Source: Armatimonadota bacterium
GTDB taxonomy: Bacteria; Sysuimicrobiota; Sysuimicrobiia; Sysuimicrobiales; Sysuimicrobiaceae
Assembly (NCBI GenBank): GCA_025059775.1
Contig: JANXCW010000004.1
Span: 1-64,000 of the forward strand
Length of the DNA: 64,000 nucleotides
Direction of reading: 5' to 3'
Shown here piece by piece: positions 1 to 8,143 of this stretch. The first letter of the stretch is position 1, and the number at the start of each line of letters is the position of its first letter. Both the position numbers and the translations under genes were made by a program. Under the pieces are notes generated by a model. That model saw only the letters and a list, made by a program, of their open reading frames with translations, was not told the DNA's origin and made no database searches.

Positions 1-166
1 CACCACCCCTCCCACCCCACAGTCCCCCGCACCCCCCGTATTTTTGGATCGGCTGCTGAGCTGGCTCTACCAGACGGGTGGGGGGGCCCCGGGGCGGGGG
101 TGGGCCGCCGGGCCCCGGGGCCGTATTATGGAGGGAGCTTGGACAACGCGACGGCAGGAGGAGTGC

Positions 167-1567
167 GTGCCAGACCTCTACGACCTCGTGGTGATCGGAG
201 CCGGCCCCGGAGGATACGTGGGGGCCATCCGTGCGGCGCAGCTCGGGATGCGCACCGCCATCGTGGAGCGCAACAAGCTCGGCGGGACCTGCCTGCACCT
301 CGGATGCATCCCCACCAAGGCGTTGCTGCAGGTGGCGGAACTGCTGGAGGAAATACGGCGCGCCCGGGAGTTCGGGATCCGGGCGGAGGAGCCGTCCGTG
401 GACATGGCCGCGGTTCAGCGGTACAAGGACCGGGTGGTGGAGACCCTGCATCGGGGGATTACGTACCTCATGCGCAAGAACGGGATTACGGTGTTCCACG
501 GGAGCGCGCGCCTGATAGGTCCCGGACGGGTGCGCGTCGCGCACCACGACGGATCGGAGACGGAACTGGAGGCCCCACGGGTGCTCATCGCCACCGGTTC
601 GGTTCCCCGCAGCATCCCCGGTGTTCCCATCGACGGAAGCAGGATCCTCACCAGCGACCACGTGGTGCACCTCCAGGAGATCCCCCGCAGGCTGGGAATC
701 CTGGGGGCGGGGGCGATTGGGGTGGAGTTCGCCAGCATCTTTCGGACCTTCGGGAGCGAGATCGCCGTGCTGGAGCTCCTTCCCCGGGTGCTTCCGGGGG
801 AAGACGAGGAGGTGAGCGAGGCGCTGCGCAAGGCCTTCGAGCGCCGGGGCATCAGGGTGTACACGAATGCGAAGCTCCAGGGGGTGGAACCCGCAGAGGA
901 CGGGCTGCGCCTGGTGGCCGAACAGGACGGAAAGCCCCTGCAGGTGGAGGTGGATGTGCTCCTGGTGGCCGTGGGGCGCGCGCCCTACCGGGAGGGGCTC
1001 GGGCTTGAGTCCGTGGGCGTGGAAGTGGACGAGGCAGGCTTCATCCGGACGGACGCCCGGATGCGCACGAACGTAAAGGGAATCTGGGCCATCGGGGACG
1101 TGGTGCACGCGACCCCCATGCTGGCCCATGTGGCGAGCGAGGAGGCGGTGGTGGCCGTGGAGGACATGGCGGGCGGGGATCCCAGGCCCGTGGACTACCT
1201 CTCCGTGCCCCGCTGCACCTATTCCCTGCCGGAGGTGGCGAGCTTCGGGCTGACCGAGGCCCAGGCCCGGGAGCAGGGCTACCAGGTCCGCGTGGGACGG
1301 TTTCCCTTCGCCGCGAACAGCAAGGCGAGCATCCTCGGGATCCGGGAAGGGTTTGTCAAGATCGTGGCGGATGCGCGGTACGGGGAGCTGTTGGGGGTGC
1401 ACATGATCGGCCCCCGGGTGACGGAGCTCCTCCCGGAGGGAATCCTTGCCCGGAGCGTGGAGGCCACCGCGGAGGAGATCGTGCAGGCCATCCACGCCCA
1501 CCCCACCCTCTCGGAGGCGGTCCGGGAGGCGGCCCTGGACGTCCTGGGCCGGGTGATCCACACCTAG
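167..1567 (+). CDS. lpdA: Dihydrolipoyl dehydrogenase (E3)
   Basis: FAD-dependent E3 subunit that reoxidises dihydrolipoamide on E2 and reduces NAD+. About 466 residues, the usual length. Visible: the N-terminal FAD motif GAGPGGY (about residues 11-17), the redox disulfide pair C42 and C47 in GGTCLHLGCIPTK, an NAD-binding GAGAIGVEFA, the second FAD motif AIGDV, and the C-terminal active-site His445 in HPTLSEA. I chose GTG 167 because AGGAGG lies 5 bases upstream and the protein then begins just before the FAD fold; the frame is open further upstream (ATG 128) but that adds non-family sequence. First gene of an operon with E1 alpha, E1 beta, E2 and lipA. Confidence 0.93.
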   Translation: MPDLYDLVVIGAGPGGYVGAIRAAQLGMRTAIVERNKLGGTCLHLGCIPTKALLQVAELLEEIRRAREFGIRAEEPSVDMAAVQRYKDRVVETLHRGITYLMRKNGITVFHGSARLIGPGRVRVAHHDGSETELEAPRVLIATGSVPRSIPGVPIDGSRILTSDHVVHLQEIPRRLGILGAGAIGVEFASIFRTFGSEIAVLELLPRVLPGEDEEVSEALRKAFERRGIRVYTNAKLQGVEPAEDGLRLVAEQDGKPLQVEVDVLLVAVGRAPYREGLGLESVGVEVDEAGFIRTDARMRTNVKGIWAIGDVVHATPMLAHVASEEAVVAVEDMAGGDPRPVDYLSVPRCTYSLPEVASFGLTEAQAREQGYQVRVGRFPFAANSKASILGIREGFVKIVADARYGELLGVHMIGPRVTELLPEGILARSVEATAEEIVQAIHAHPTLSEAVREAALDVLGRVIHT

Positions 1568-1581
1568 GAGGCCAACGAGCC

Positions 1582-2637
1582 GTGACGCCGGAGATCACCA
1601 CAACCCCCCAGCACAGGAGCCTGGGCCTCTCGGACGAGGATGTGCTGAGCATGTACTACTACATGATCCTGGCCCGGGTACTGGACGAGCGCATGTGGCA
1701 GCTTCAGCGGGCGGGCCGGGCCCGGTTCGTGGTCTCCGCTCCGGGGCATGAGGGCGCGCAGGTGGCCATGGTCTGGCCCCTGGATCGGGAGCGGGACTGG
1801 CTCGTCCCCTACTACCGCTCCTTGGCTGCGTGCCTGGTGAAGGGCCTCTCGCCCACGGAGATCCTCCTCTCCGTGCTCGCCAAGGCCCCGGATCCCAGCT
1901 CCGGGGGACGGCAGATGCCGGGTCACTACGGCTCCCCCCGCCTCCGAATCCTCTCGGGCAGCAGCACCGTGGGCACGCAGTACCCGCACGCCGCGGGCAT
2001 CGCGTACGCGGCCAAGCTGCGGCGCACGGGGGAGGTGGTGGTGGTGTCCATCGGGGAGGGGGGCACGAGCGAGGGAGACTGGCACGAGGCGTTGAACTTC
2101 GCGGGCGTGCATCGGGTGCCCTGTGTTTTCTGTGTGGAGAACAACCGGTACGCTATCTCTGTACCGGTACGCAAGCAGATGCCGGTGGAGTCCGTGGCGG
2201 TGCGGGCCGCGGGGTACGGGATGCCCGGCGTCTCCGTGGACGGATGCGATGTCCTGGAGGCCTACCGGGTGATGAAGGAGGCCTGCGACCGCGCCCGGGA
2301 GGGGGAGGGGCCGACCCTGGTGGAGTTCCGGGTGGAGCGTCTGAGCCCCCACAGCAGCGAGGACCAGCAGGAGCGCTACCGCTCCCCGGAGGATCTGGAA
2401 GCTGCCCGCCGGCGCGATCCCATCCCCGCGTTCGGAAGTTACCTCCGGTCTGTGGGGCTGTTGGACGATGCCCGGGACCAGGCCTTGTGGGCGAGGGCCC
2501 GGCGGGAGGTGGACGAGGCCACGGAGGACGCAGAACAGGCCCCGGATCCCGATCCAGCCACCCTTACCCGGCACGTGTACCACGACCCGGACCCGGACCG
2601 GCCCGTAGATTCCGTGTACTGGTTTGGCGGGGAGTGA
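1582..2637 (+). CDS. bkdAA: Branched-chain 2-oxoacid dehydrogenase E1, alpha subunit
   Basis: Thiamine-diphosphate-dependent decarboxylase subunit that pairs with the next gene product to decarboxylate a 2-oxoacid and acylate the lipoyl arm of E2. 351 residues. The ThDP/Mg motif is seen as GEGGTSEGDWHEALNFAGV followed by ENNRYAISVP, wording typical of the branched-chain (BCKDH) rather than the pyruvate branch; the phosphorylation-loop region appears as SPHSSED. GTG start with GGAGG about 10 bases upstream, 14 bases after lpdA. The E2 and E1 beta also look BCKDH-like, so branched-chain substrates are favoured, but a mixed pyruvate/2-oxoisovalerate specificity cannot be excluded. Confidence 0.88.
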   Translation: MTPEITTTPQHRSLGLSDEDVLSMYYYMILARVLDERMWQLQRAGRARFVVSAPGHEGAQVAMVWPLDRERDWLVPYYRSLAACLVKGLSPTEILLSVLAKAPDPSSGGRQMPGHYGSPRLRILSGSSTVGTQYPHAAGIAYAAKLRRTGEVVVVSIGEGGTSEGDWHEALNFAGVHRVPCVFCVENNRYAISVPVRKQMPVESVAVRAAGYGMPGVSVDGCDVLEAYRVMKEACDRAREGEGPTLVEFRVERLSPHSSEDQQERYRSPEDLEAARRRDPIPAFGSYLRSVGLLDDARDQALWARARREVDEATEDAEQAPDPDPATLTRHVYHDPDPDRPVDSVYWFGGE

Positions 2638-2641
2638 TCGG

Positions 2642-3625
2642 ATGCCGGAGCTGCGGTACCTGGATGCCCTGAATCGGGCCCTCCACGAGGAGATGGCCCG
2701 GGACGAGCGGGTGGTGGTGCTGGGGGAGGATGTGGGGGCGAAGGGAGGGGTCTTCGGGGTGACGGCCGGCCTCCTGGAGCGATTCGGGGAGGAGCGGGTC
2801 ATCGACACGCCCCTTGCGGAGTCCGCCATCGTGGGGTGCGCCATCGGCATGGCCGTAAACGGCCTTGTGCCCATCGCGGAGATCCAGTTCGCGGACTTCC
2901 TCCACCCCGCCTTCGACCAGATTGTGAGCGAGGCGGCCCGGCTGCGCTACCGCAGCAACGGTGCGTTCGGGTGCCCCCTCGTGATCCGGGTACCCTACGG
3001 TGGTGCGCACGGCACCGCCCTGTACCACTCCCAGTGCGTGGAGGCCTTCTACGCCCACGTGCCGGGCCTGAAGGTGGTGGCGCCCAGCACCCCCTACGAC
3101 GCGAAGGGAATGCTGAAGGCCGCGGTACGGGACCCGGATCCCGTGCTGTTCCTGGAGCACAAGCGCCTCTACCGCCTCCTCCGGGAGGAGGTACCGGAGG
3201 GGGATTATGAGGTACCCATCGGCCCCGCGGTGTTGCGCAGATCCGGCAAGGACCTCTCCGTATTCACCTACGGCTGGATGCTGCACGAGACCCTGCGGGC
3301 CGCGGAGATGGTGCGGGGGGAGGGCGTGGAGGTGGAGGTGGTGGAGATCCGCACCCTCCGACCCCTGGACAAGGCCACCATCCTGCGGTCCGTGGCGAAG
3401 ACCAACAAGGCCCTGGTGGTCTACGAGGACAACCGGTTCTGCGGGTACGGCGCGGAGATCGCGGCCCTCCTGGCGGAGGAGGCCTTCGAGGATCTCGACG
3501 GGCCCGTCGTGCGGCTGGGCGGGCCGGACGTGCCTGCGGTGCCCTTTGCCAGGTCCCTCGAGGAGCGGTGGATGCCGGATGCGGAGCGCATCGCGGAGGC
3601 CATCCGCCGCCTCGCGTGGTACTGA
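2642..3625 (+). CDS. bkdAB: Branched-chain 2-oxoacid dehydrogenase E1, beta subunit
   Basis: Partner of E1 alpha; transketolase-like pyrimidine-binding domain (residues about 4-180, containing GEDVG and the ADFLHPAFDQI region) followed by the transketolase C-terminal domain (about 195-315). 327 residues, normal. The YHSQCVEAFYAHVPGLKVV block matches the branched-chain subtype. ATG 2642 is preferred over an in-frame TTG at 2624 because a GGGGAG sits about 7 bases before it and the protein then starts at the conserved MPELRYLDALN. Lies 4 bases after the E1 alpha stop, so translationally coupled. Confidence 0.88.
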   Translation: MPELRYLDALNRALHEEMARDERVVVLGEDVGAKGGVFGVTAGLLERFGEERVIDTPLAESAIVGCAIGMAVNGLVPIAEIQFADFLHPAFDQIVSEAARLRYRSNGAFGCPLVIRVPYGGAHGTALYHSQCVEAFYAHVPGLKVVAPSTPYDAKGMLKAAVRDPDPVLFLEHKRLYRLLREEVPEGDYEVPIGPAVLRRSGKDLSVFTYGWMLHETLRAAEMVRGEGVEVEVVEIRTLRPLDKATILRSVAKTNKALVVYEDNRFCGYGAEIAALLAEEAFEDLDGPVVRLGGPDVPAVPFARSLEERWMPDAERIAEAIRRLAWY

Positions 3626-3634
3626 GGAGCAGCG

Positions 3635-4783
3635 ATGCCTGTGGAGGTGAGGGTGCCGCAGCTCGGGGAAACGGTCTACGAGGCCACGGTGGGGAAGTGG
3701 CTGAAGCGACCGGGGGACCGGGTGGAGCGGTTCGAGCCTTTGGTGGAGCTCATCACGGACAAGGTGAACGTGGAGATGCCCGCACCCGTGGGGGGAAGGC
3801 TGGTGGAGATCCTGGTCCCGGAGGGGCGGACCGTCCCCGCGGGGACGCCCATCGCCCTGGTGGAGGCAGAGGAGACCGCGGAACCCCCGGAGGGTCCCCA
3901 GGGGAGGCGGGGGATGCGGCTCTCGCCGCTTGTGGCCCGACTCGCCCGGGAACACGGGATCTCCCTGGAGGAGGTGGAACGGATTCCGGGGACTGGGGCG
4001 GGGGGGAGGGTGACCAAGCAGGATCTCCTCCGCTATCTGGAGCAGCGTAGGGCCCCTTCTGCCGGGGAGGTGGCGCCGGTGGGGGAGGAGCGGGAGGATC
4101 GCCTGATCCCTCTGGATCCCGTCCGCCGGACCATCGCGGAGCGGCTGAGCCGCTCCGCACTGGAGATCCCGCACGCCTACGCCCTGGTGGAGGCGGACGT
4201 CACGGATCTGGTGCGGTACCACGAGCACAACCGCGAGGACTTCGAGCGCCGGTACGGGGTCCGGCTCACCTACACCGCCTTCTTCGTGCGGGCCGCGGTG
4301 GAGGCCCTCCGGGCCTACCCCGTGGTGAACGCCCAGTGGACGGAGGAGGGGATCCGGCTGCGGGGCCGGGTGCACCTCGGGGTGGCGGTGTCCACGGAGC
4401 GGGGGTTGCTGGTGCCCGTGATCCGGGACGCGGACGAGAAGAGTCTAGTAGGAATCGCCCGGGATCTGGACCGGCTCGTGCGGAGGGCCCGGGAGGGCCA
4501 GCTCAGCCTGGAGGAGGTGCAGGGCGGCACCTTCACCCTCACCAACCCCGGGGTGTTCGGATCCATCTGGTCCATGCCCATCATCCACCATCCGCAGGCG
4601 GCCATCCTGAGCACGGATGCCATCACCAAGCGCCCTGTGGTCCGGGGGGAGGGGATCGCCATCCGGTCCGTGATGCACCTGGGACTGGCCTTCGATCATC
4701 GGGTCTTCGACGGAGAGGTGGCGGTGCGGTTTTTAAACCGGGTCAAGGAGTGCCTCGAGGCGGTGGAGCCCGTGACCCGCTAG
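3635..4783 (+). CDS. bkdB: Dihydrolipoyl acyltransferase (E2) of 2-oxoacid dehydrogenase
   Basis: Core acyltransferase that carries the lipoyl swinging arm and passes the acyl group to CoA. Domains in order: one lipoyl domain (residues 1-78) with the lipoylated lysine K43 in ITDKVNVEM, a peripheral-subunit-binding domain (about 92-135, SPLVARLAREHGI...GRVTKQDLL), and the catalytic domain ending with the active-site motif DHRVFDG. 382 residues, one lipoyl domain only. ATG start follows GAGGAGC. The ITDKVNVEM wording is that of branched-chain or broad-specificity E2s. lipA directly follows and would supply its cofactor. Confidence 0.9.
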   Translation: MPVEVRVPQLGETVYEATVGKWLKRPGDRVERFEPLVELITDKVNVEMPAPVGGRLVEILVPEGRTVPAGTPIALVEAEETAEPPEGPQGRRGMRLSPLVARLAREHGISLEEVERIPGTGAGGRVTKQDLLRYLEQRRAPSAGEVAPVGEEREDRLIPLDPVRRTIAERLSRSALEIPHAYALVEADVTDLVRYHEHNREDFERRYGVRLTYTAFFVRAAVEALRAYPVVNAQWTEEGIRLRGRVHLGVAVSTERGLLVPVIRDADEKSLVGIARDLDRLVRRAREGQLSLEEVQGGTFTLTNPGVFGSIWSMPIIHHPQAAILSTDAITKRPVVRGEGIAIRSVMHLGLAFDHRVFDGEVAVRFLNRVKECLEAVEPVTR

Positions 4784-4802
4784 AGGCGAGAGGAGGAAGA
4801 GC

Positions 4803-5696
4803 ATGGCGCTCCCCACGGCAACCTCCGCACCCCTTCCACGGCCTCCCTGGCTGAAGGCGCGGCTTCCCAGCGGGCCCAACTACCAGGAGCTCGTGCGGAT
4901 TATGCGGAAGCTCCGGCTGCACACGGTGTGCGAGGAGGCCCGCTGTCCCAACATCGGGGACTGCTGGGAACGGCGTACCGCCACGTTCCTGATCCTGGGC
5001 AACGTGTGCACCCGGAACTGTGCGTACTGCGCCATCGCCCATGGGCTTCCCAGCGAGGTGGACCTGCAGGAACCCGAGCGGGTAGCCCGGGCGGTGCAGG
5101 CTCTAGGGCTGCGGCATGCGGTGATCACCTCTGTGGACCGGGACGACCTGCGGGACGGAGGTGCGGGCATCTTCGCGGCCACCATCCGGAAGATCCGGGC
5201 CTACCTCCCCACCTGCAGCGTGGAGGTCCTGATTCCCGACTTCAAGGGGGATCCGGATGCTCTGCGCACCGTGCTGGACGCGGGCCCAGATATCCTCAAC
5301 CACAACATTGAGACCGTGCGCCGGATCTTCCGCCTGGTGCGCACGGGGGGCAACTACGACCGATCCCTGGAGCTGCTGCGGCGGGTGAAGGCCTGGGGGT
5401 ATCCCTGCCTCACGAAGAGCGGACTCATGGTGGGGTTGGGGGAGACCTTTGAAGAGGTCTTGGAGACCATGCGGGACCTTCGGGCGGTGGGCTGCGACAT
5501 CCTCACCGTGGGGCAGTACCTGAGCCCCGGAGAGGGCTACTGGCCCGTGCACCGGTACGTGCCCCCGGAGGAGTTCGCGGAGATCCGGCGCCTCGGGCTC
5601 CAGATGGGCTTCCGACACGTGGAGGCCGGGCCGCTGGTGCGCAGCAGCTACCACGCGGACGAGCAGGTGAAGCGGGCGGTGGCTTCGGGGCCATGA
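4803..5696 (+). CDS. lipA: Lipoyl synthase
   Basis: Radical-SAM enzyme that inserts two sulfur atoms into the octanoyl chain on E2 (and on GcvH). 297 residues, standard. It shows both cysteine sets of LipA: the auxiliary-cluster set CEEARCPNIGDCW (about residues 41-53) and the radical-SAM CTRNCAYC (about 70-77), and ends with the family-typical RSSYHA near the C-terminus. ATG with GAGGAGGAAGA just upstream. Its place behind the E2 gene fits lipoate supply to this complex. No lipB or lplA is in view, so the octanoyl donor step must be encoded elsewhere. Confidence 0.95.
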   Translation: MALPTATSAPLPRPPWLKARLPSGPNYQELVRIMRKLRLHTVCEEARCPNIGDCWERRTATFLILGNVCTRNCAYCAIAHGLPSEVDLQEPERVARAVQALGLRHAVITSVDRDDLRDGGAGIFAATIRKIRAYLPTCSVEVLIPDFKGDPDALRTVLDAGPDILNHNIETVRRIFRLVRTGGNYDRSLELLRRVKAWGYPCLTKSGLMVGLGETFEEVLETMRDLRAVGCDILTVGQYLSPGEGYWPVHRYVPPEEFAEIRRLGLQMGFRHVEAGPLVRSSYHADEQVKRAVASGP

Positions 5697-6187
5697 GACC
5701 TCTGCCCCTGCACTCCCGCCGGATGGCCCCGCCCCTGGTGCTGGCGGATCCTTCCGGGAGCACGGTGGTGCGGCCCCCGTGGGTCTTCCACCGCTCCGTA
5801 CTGCTCGTGATGGTCCACGGTCCGGCTTGTGCCGCCTGCGCGCACCTGGTGACGGAGCTCCTCGAGCGGGCCTCGGCCTATCGGACCTGGGAGGTGGAAC
5901 CCATCGTCCTCCGTTCAGGGCCCGATCCGTTCCCGCACCCTTTCCTCCGCCAGCTGCAGGACCCCACGGGTGCCACCCGGAGGGCCTACGGGGGAGGGGA
6001 TTCCGAGGTGGTTCTGGCGTGCCTCGATGCCCGGGGAATCTACTGGGAAGGGTGGCGGCTGGAGCACCCGGATCCCGTGGACTGGCGGGAGGTGTCCGAG
6101 ACGGTGCGTTGGGTGGCGATCCAGGAGCCGGAGTGCGCCACCTGTGCCGCAGAGCCCGCCTGGGAGCAGGGTCCCGGAGCAGGGTAA
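5693..6187 (+). CDS. Thioredoxin-fold / redoxin-like protein
   Basis: 164-residue protein whose start overlaps the lipA stop by 4 bases (ATGA), so it is probably co-translated with lipA. It looks like a thioredoxin/peroxiredoxin fold: a beta strand VLLVMVHG leads into CAAC (C46, C49) at the start of a helix, followed by alternating strands. A second pair, C148 and C151 (CATC), lies near the C-terminus and could bind metal or form a second disulfide. No signal peptide or membrane segment. A role in redox upkeep of lipoate or Fe-S enzymes is only suggested by the neighbourhood. Start could be ATG 10 codons later. Confidence 0.6.
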   Translation: MRPLPLHSRRMAPPLVLADPSGSTVVRPPWVFHRSVLLVMVHGPACAACAHLVTELLERASAYRTWEVEPIVLRSGPDPFPHPFLRQLQDPTGATRRAYGGGDSEVVLACLDARGIYWEGWRLEHPDPVDWREVSETVRWVAIQEPECATCAAEPAWEQGPGAG

Positions 6188-6211
6188 CGCCGCGGGGAGG
6201 AGCGTGTTGGG

Positions 6212-6892
6212 ATGGAACTGCATCTCGCCACAAAGCGGTGCACGCTCACCTCGGGCGCCGAGAAGGTGCTGAAGCGGCATCTGGAGCGCATCGAACGCCG
6301 GCTGCGGCACTTCCCGCCTGACCTCCTGCACCTGGAGCTGACCGTGGAGCGGGCCGCCCGGAAGGAGGAGTACACCGGCAGCGTGCGCCTGCGGATCGGG
6401 ACGCACGTACTCCCCGCACGGCGCAACCGGTCCGAGACCCTGGAGGGGCTGCTCCAGGCGGCCTTTGAGGACCTGGAGGAGCAGGTCGGACGCTTCAAGG
6501 CGCGGTTGCGCCGGGACTACGCCCACGAGCGCAAGCGCGCCTCTCTCCCCGAGGAGGCCCTCCGGGCCCACGAGCGGGCCCTGCTGGAGGAACGGGCCCT
6601 TCTGGATTGGGCCCTGGCGGGGGACCAGGAGGCCTTCCACGCCCTGGTGGAGGAGGAGCTTCCCGTCCTGCGCCGGGTGTTGGAGCGTGAGCTCCGGACC
6701 GCGGGGCGGGAGGTGACGGAAGAGGTGCTGGAGCACTTCCTGGCAGATGTCCTGACGGTGGCCTTCCGGGAACTTCCGCACAAGCCCGCCCGGTGGACCA
6801 CGGTCGGGTGGCTTGCCTGGATCGCCCGACGGGTGGTGGGGGAGGAGACCCGTGGGCTCTCCGTGGCGCAGTCTGTGGAGCGCCCGGACTAG
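6212..6892 (+). CDS. Fusion: HPF/RaiA-like domain plus sigma-70 region-2-like domain
   Basis: 226 residues. Residues 1 to about 105 resemble the ribosome hibernation factor family (S30AE/HPF): a beta-alpha-beta-beta-beta-alpha pattern with LELTVERA, GSVRLRIG and a closing helix DLEEQVGRFKARLRRD. After a charged linker, residues about 130-205 read like region 2 of ECF sigma factors: ALAGDQEAFHALVEEELPVL, an acidic helix EVTEEVLEHFLADV, then WTTVGWLAWIARRVV. No region 4 (promoter -35 reader) and no long-HPF C-terminal dimerisation domain are seen. Function unknown; a link between ribosome state and transcription is speculative. Convergent with the next gene, 3 bases apart. Confidence 0.6.
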   Translation: MELHLATKRCTLTSGAEKVLKRHLERIERRLRHFPPDLLHLELTVERAARKEEYTGSVRLRIGTHVLPARRNRSETLEGLLQAAFEDLEEQVGRFKARLRRDYAHERKRASLPEEALRAHERALLEERALLDWALAGDQEAFHALVEEELPVLRRVLERELRTAGREVTEEVLEHFLADVLTVAFRELPHKPARWTTVGWLAWIARRVVGEETRGLSVAQSVERPD

Positions 6893-6895
6893 CCT

Positions 6896-7915
6896 TCAGC
6901 GCCCTCCGGCCTTCGCGGCCTCCTTTTCCTTCTTCTCCATGATGGCGCTGGAGTGTCCGGGGAAGGCCTTGGCACCGGGATGGAGGTAGGTGTACGCGTT
7001 GTTCACCGCGGTGGCCGCCTCCCCGTAGCCCGTGGCGATGAGCTTCAGCTTGCCCGGGTAGTATGTGACGTCCCCGGCCGCGTAGATGCCCGGGCGGTTG
7101 GTCTCCATCTTCGTGTTCACCACGATGCTGTCCTCGTAGAGCTCCAGGCCCCATTCCCGGATGGGGCCGAGGTCGCTCACGAGCCCCAGGAAGGCCAGCA
7201 CCGCATCCACCTCCAAGACCTCCTCCTCACTGGTGCGGTTGTTGAAGATCACCGCGGCCTCCACCCGGTCCCGGCCCTGGAGGGCCTTCAGCTCGTAGAA
7301 GAGCTTCACCCGGGCGGGACTCGAGAGGAGCTTGCGCACGGAGTCCTCGTGGGCTCGGAACTGGTCCCGCCGGTGGATGAGGGTGAGCTCCTGGACGAGG
7401 GGCAGGAGGTTGAGGGCCCAGTCCAAGGCACTGTCGCCTCCGCCCACCACCAGCACCCGCTTGCCGCGGTAGTCCTCCCGGTTCCGCACCGCGAACTCCA
7501 ATCCCCGGCCCTCCCACCGATCCAATTCCGGACGGTTGTACCTCTTGGGCGTGAAGGCTCCGATGCCCGCTGCAATGAGGACCACCCGGGTGAAGTGCTC
7601 CTGCCCCGTGTGGGTGGTGAGCTTGTAGGTGCCGTCCGGGAGCTGGTCCAACCGCTCCACCCGCTCGTTGAGCACCACGGTGGGATTGTACTGCATCATC
7701 TGCTCGATCTGGTTGCGGATGAGGTCCTTCCCGAGGATCTTAGGGAAACCCGCCACGTCGTAGATGTACTTGTCGGGGTACAGGGCCGTCACCTGTCCCC
7801 CGAGGTCCGACTGACTGTCGATGATTTTGGTCCGGAGGGCCCGAAAGCCCGCATAGTAGGTCGCAAACAGCCCCGTGGGGCCCGCCCCGATGATGGTGAT
7901 GTCATACACGTCCAT
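6896..7915 (-). CDS. Thioredoxin-reductase-like ferredoxin--NADP+ reductase
   Basis: FAD/NADPH oxidoreductase, 339 residues, matching the YumC-type ferredoxin-NADP reductases. It has the FAD motif GAGPTGLFATYYAG (about 10-23), the NADPH motif VVGGGDSALDWALNL and the late FAD motif YAAGDV. The CxxC that defines a true thioredoxin reductase is absent, which argues for ferredoxin (or flavodoxin) as partner. ATG start with GGAGG a few bases upstream. It stands alone on the minus strand, divergent from the sulfur-activation gene. Confidence 0.88.
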   Translation of the reverse strand: MDVYDITIIGAGPTGLFATYYAGFRALRTKIIDSQSDLGGQVTALYPDKYIYDVAGFPKILGKDLIRNQIEQMMQYNPTVVLNERVERLDQLPDGTYKLTTHTGQEHFTRVVLIAAGIGAFTPKRYNRPELDRWEGRGLEFAVRNREDYRGKRVLVVGGGDSALDWALNLLPLVQELTLIHRRDQFRAHEDSVRKLLSSPARVKLFYELKALQGRDRVEAAVIFNNRTSEEEVLEVDAVLAFLGLVSDLGPIREWGLELYEDSIVVNTKMETNRPGIYAAGDVTYYPGKLKLIATGYGEAATAVNNAYTYLHPGAKAFPGHSSAIMEKKEKEAAKAGGR

Positions 7916-7951
7916 GGCGCCTCCGCTCCGCCGTGGTGTTCCTCCACGGCC

Positions 7952-7957
7952 ATTGTA
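7952..7957 (-). promoter_or_regulatory. -10-like hexamer for the ferredoxin-NADP reductase
   Basis: TACAAT on the minus strand, 36 bases before the ATG. The hexamer 17 bases upstream (GTGTCA) is a poor -35 match, so only the -10 is supported. Confidence 0.3.
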
Positions 7958-7973
7958 CCGCTCCCGGGCCTGT

Positions 7974-8002
7974 TTGACACGTCCCGGATCCTTCGGTACC
8001 CT
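7974..8002 (+). promoter_or_regulatory. Sigma-70-type promoter for the sulfur/Fe-S genes
   Basis: TTGACA (7974-7979), 17-base spacer, TACCCT (7997-8002). It lies 142 bases before the GTG of the E1-like/rhodanese gene. The -35 is perfect, the -10 fair. The stretch between it and the gene shows no clear riboswitch. Confidence 0.5.
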
Positions 8003-8143
8003 GCTGAAGGGAGTTGCCATGCGTACACCTGCCCTTGTCCATCGGCCGCGTGAGTGTATCTGTCCGCGGCGGGGGTAGCCCTCGCGGGCGGGCCCCCGCG
8101 TTCCTCCCGGGGAAAATCCAGCAAGATCTGAGGAGGGCGAAAC

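Noticed and set aside
1-166. Longer N-terminus or an upstream gene before lpdA
   Set aside because: The frame is open from base 44 but the sequence is low-complexity G/P/R-rich and unlike the family; GTG 167 has a good ribosome site. I see no other feature in the first 166 bases.
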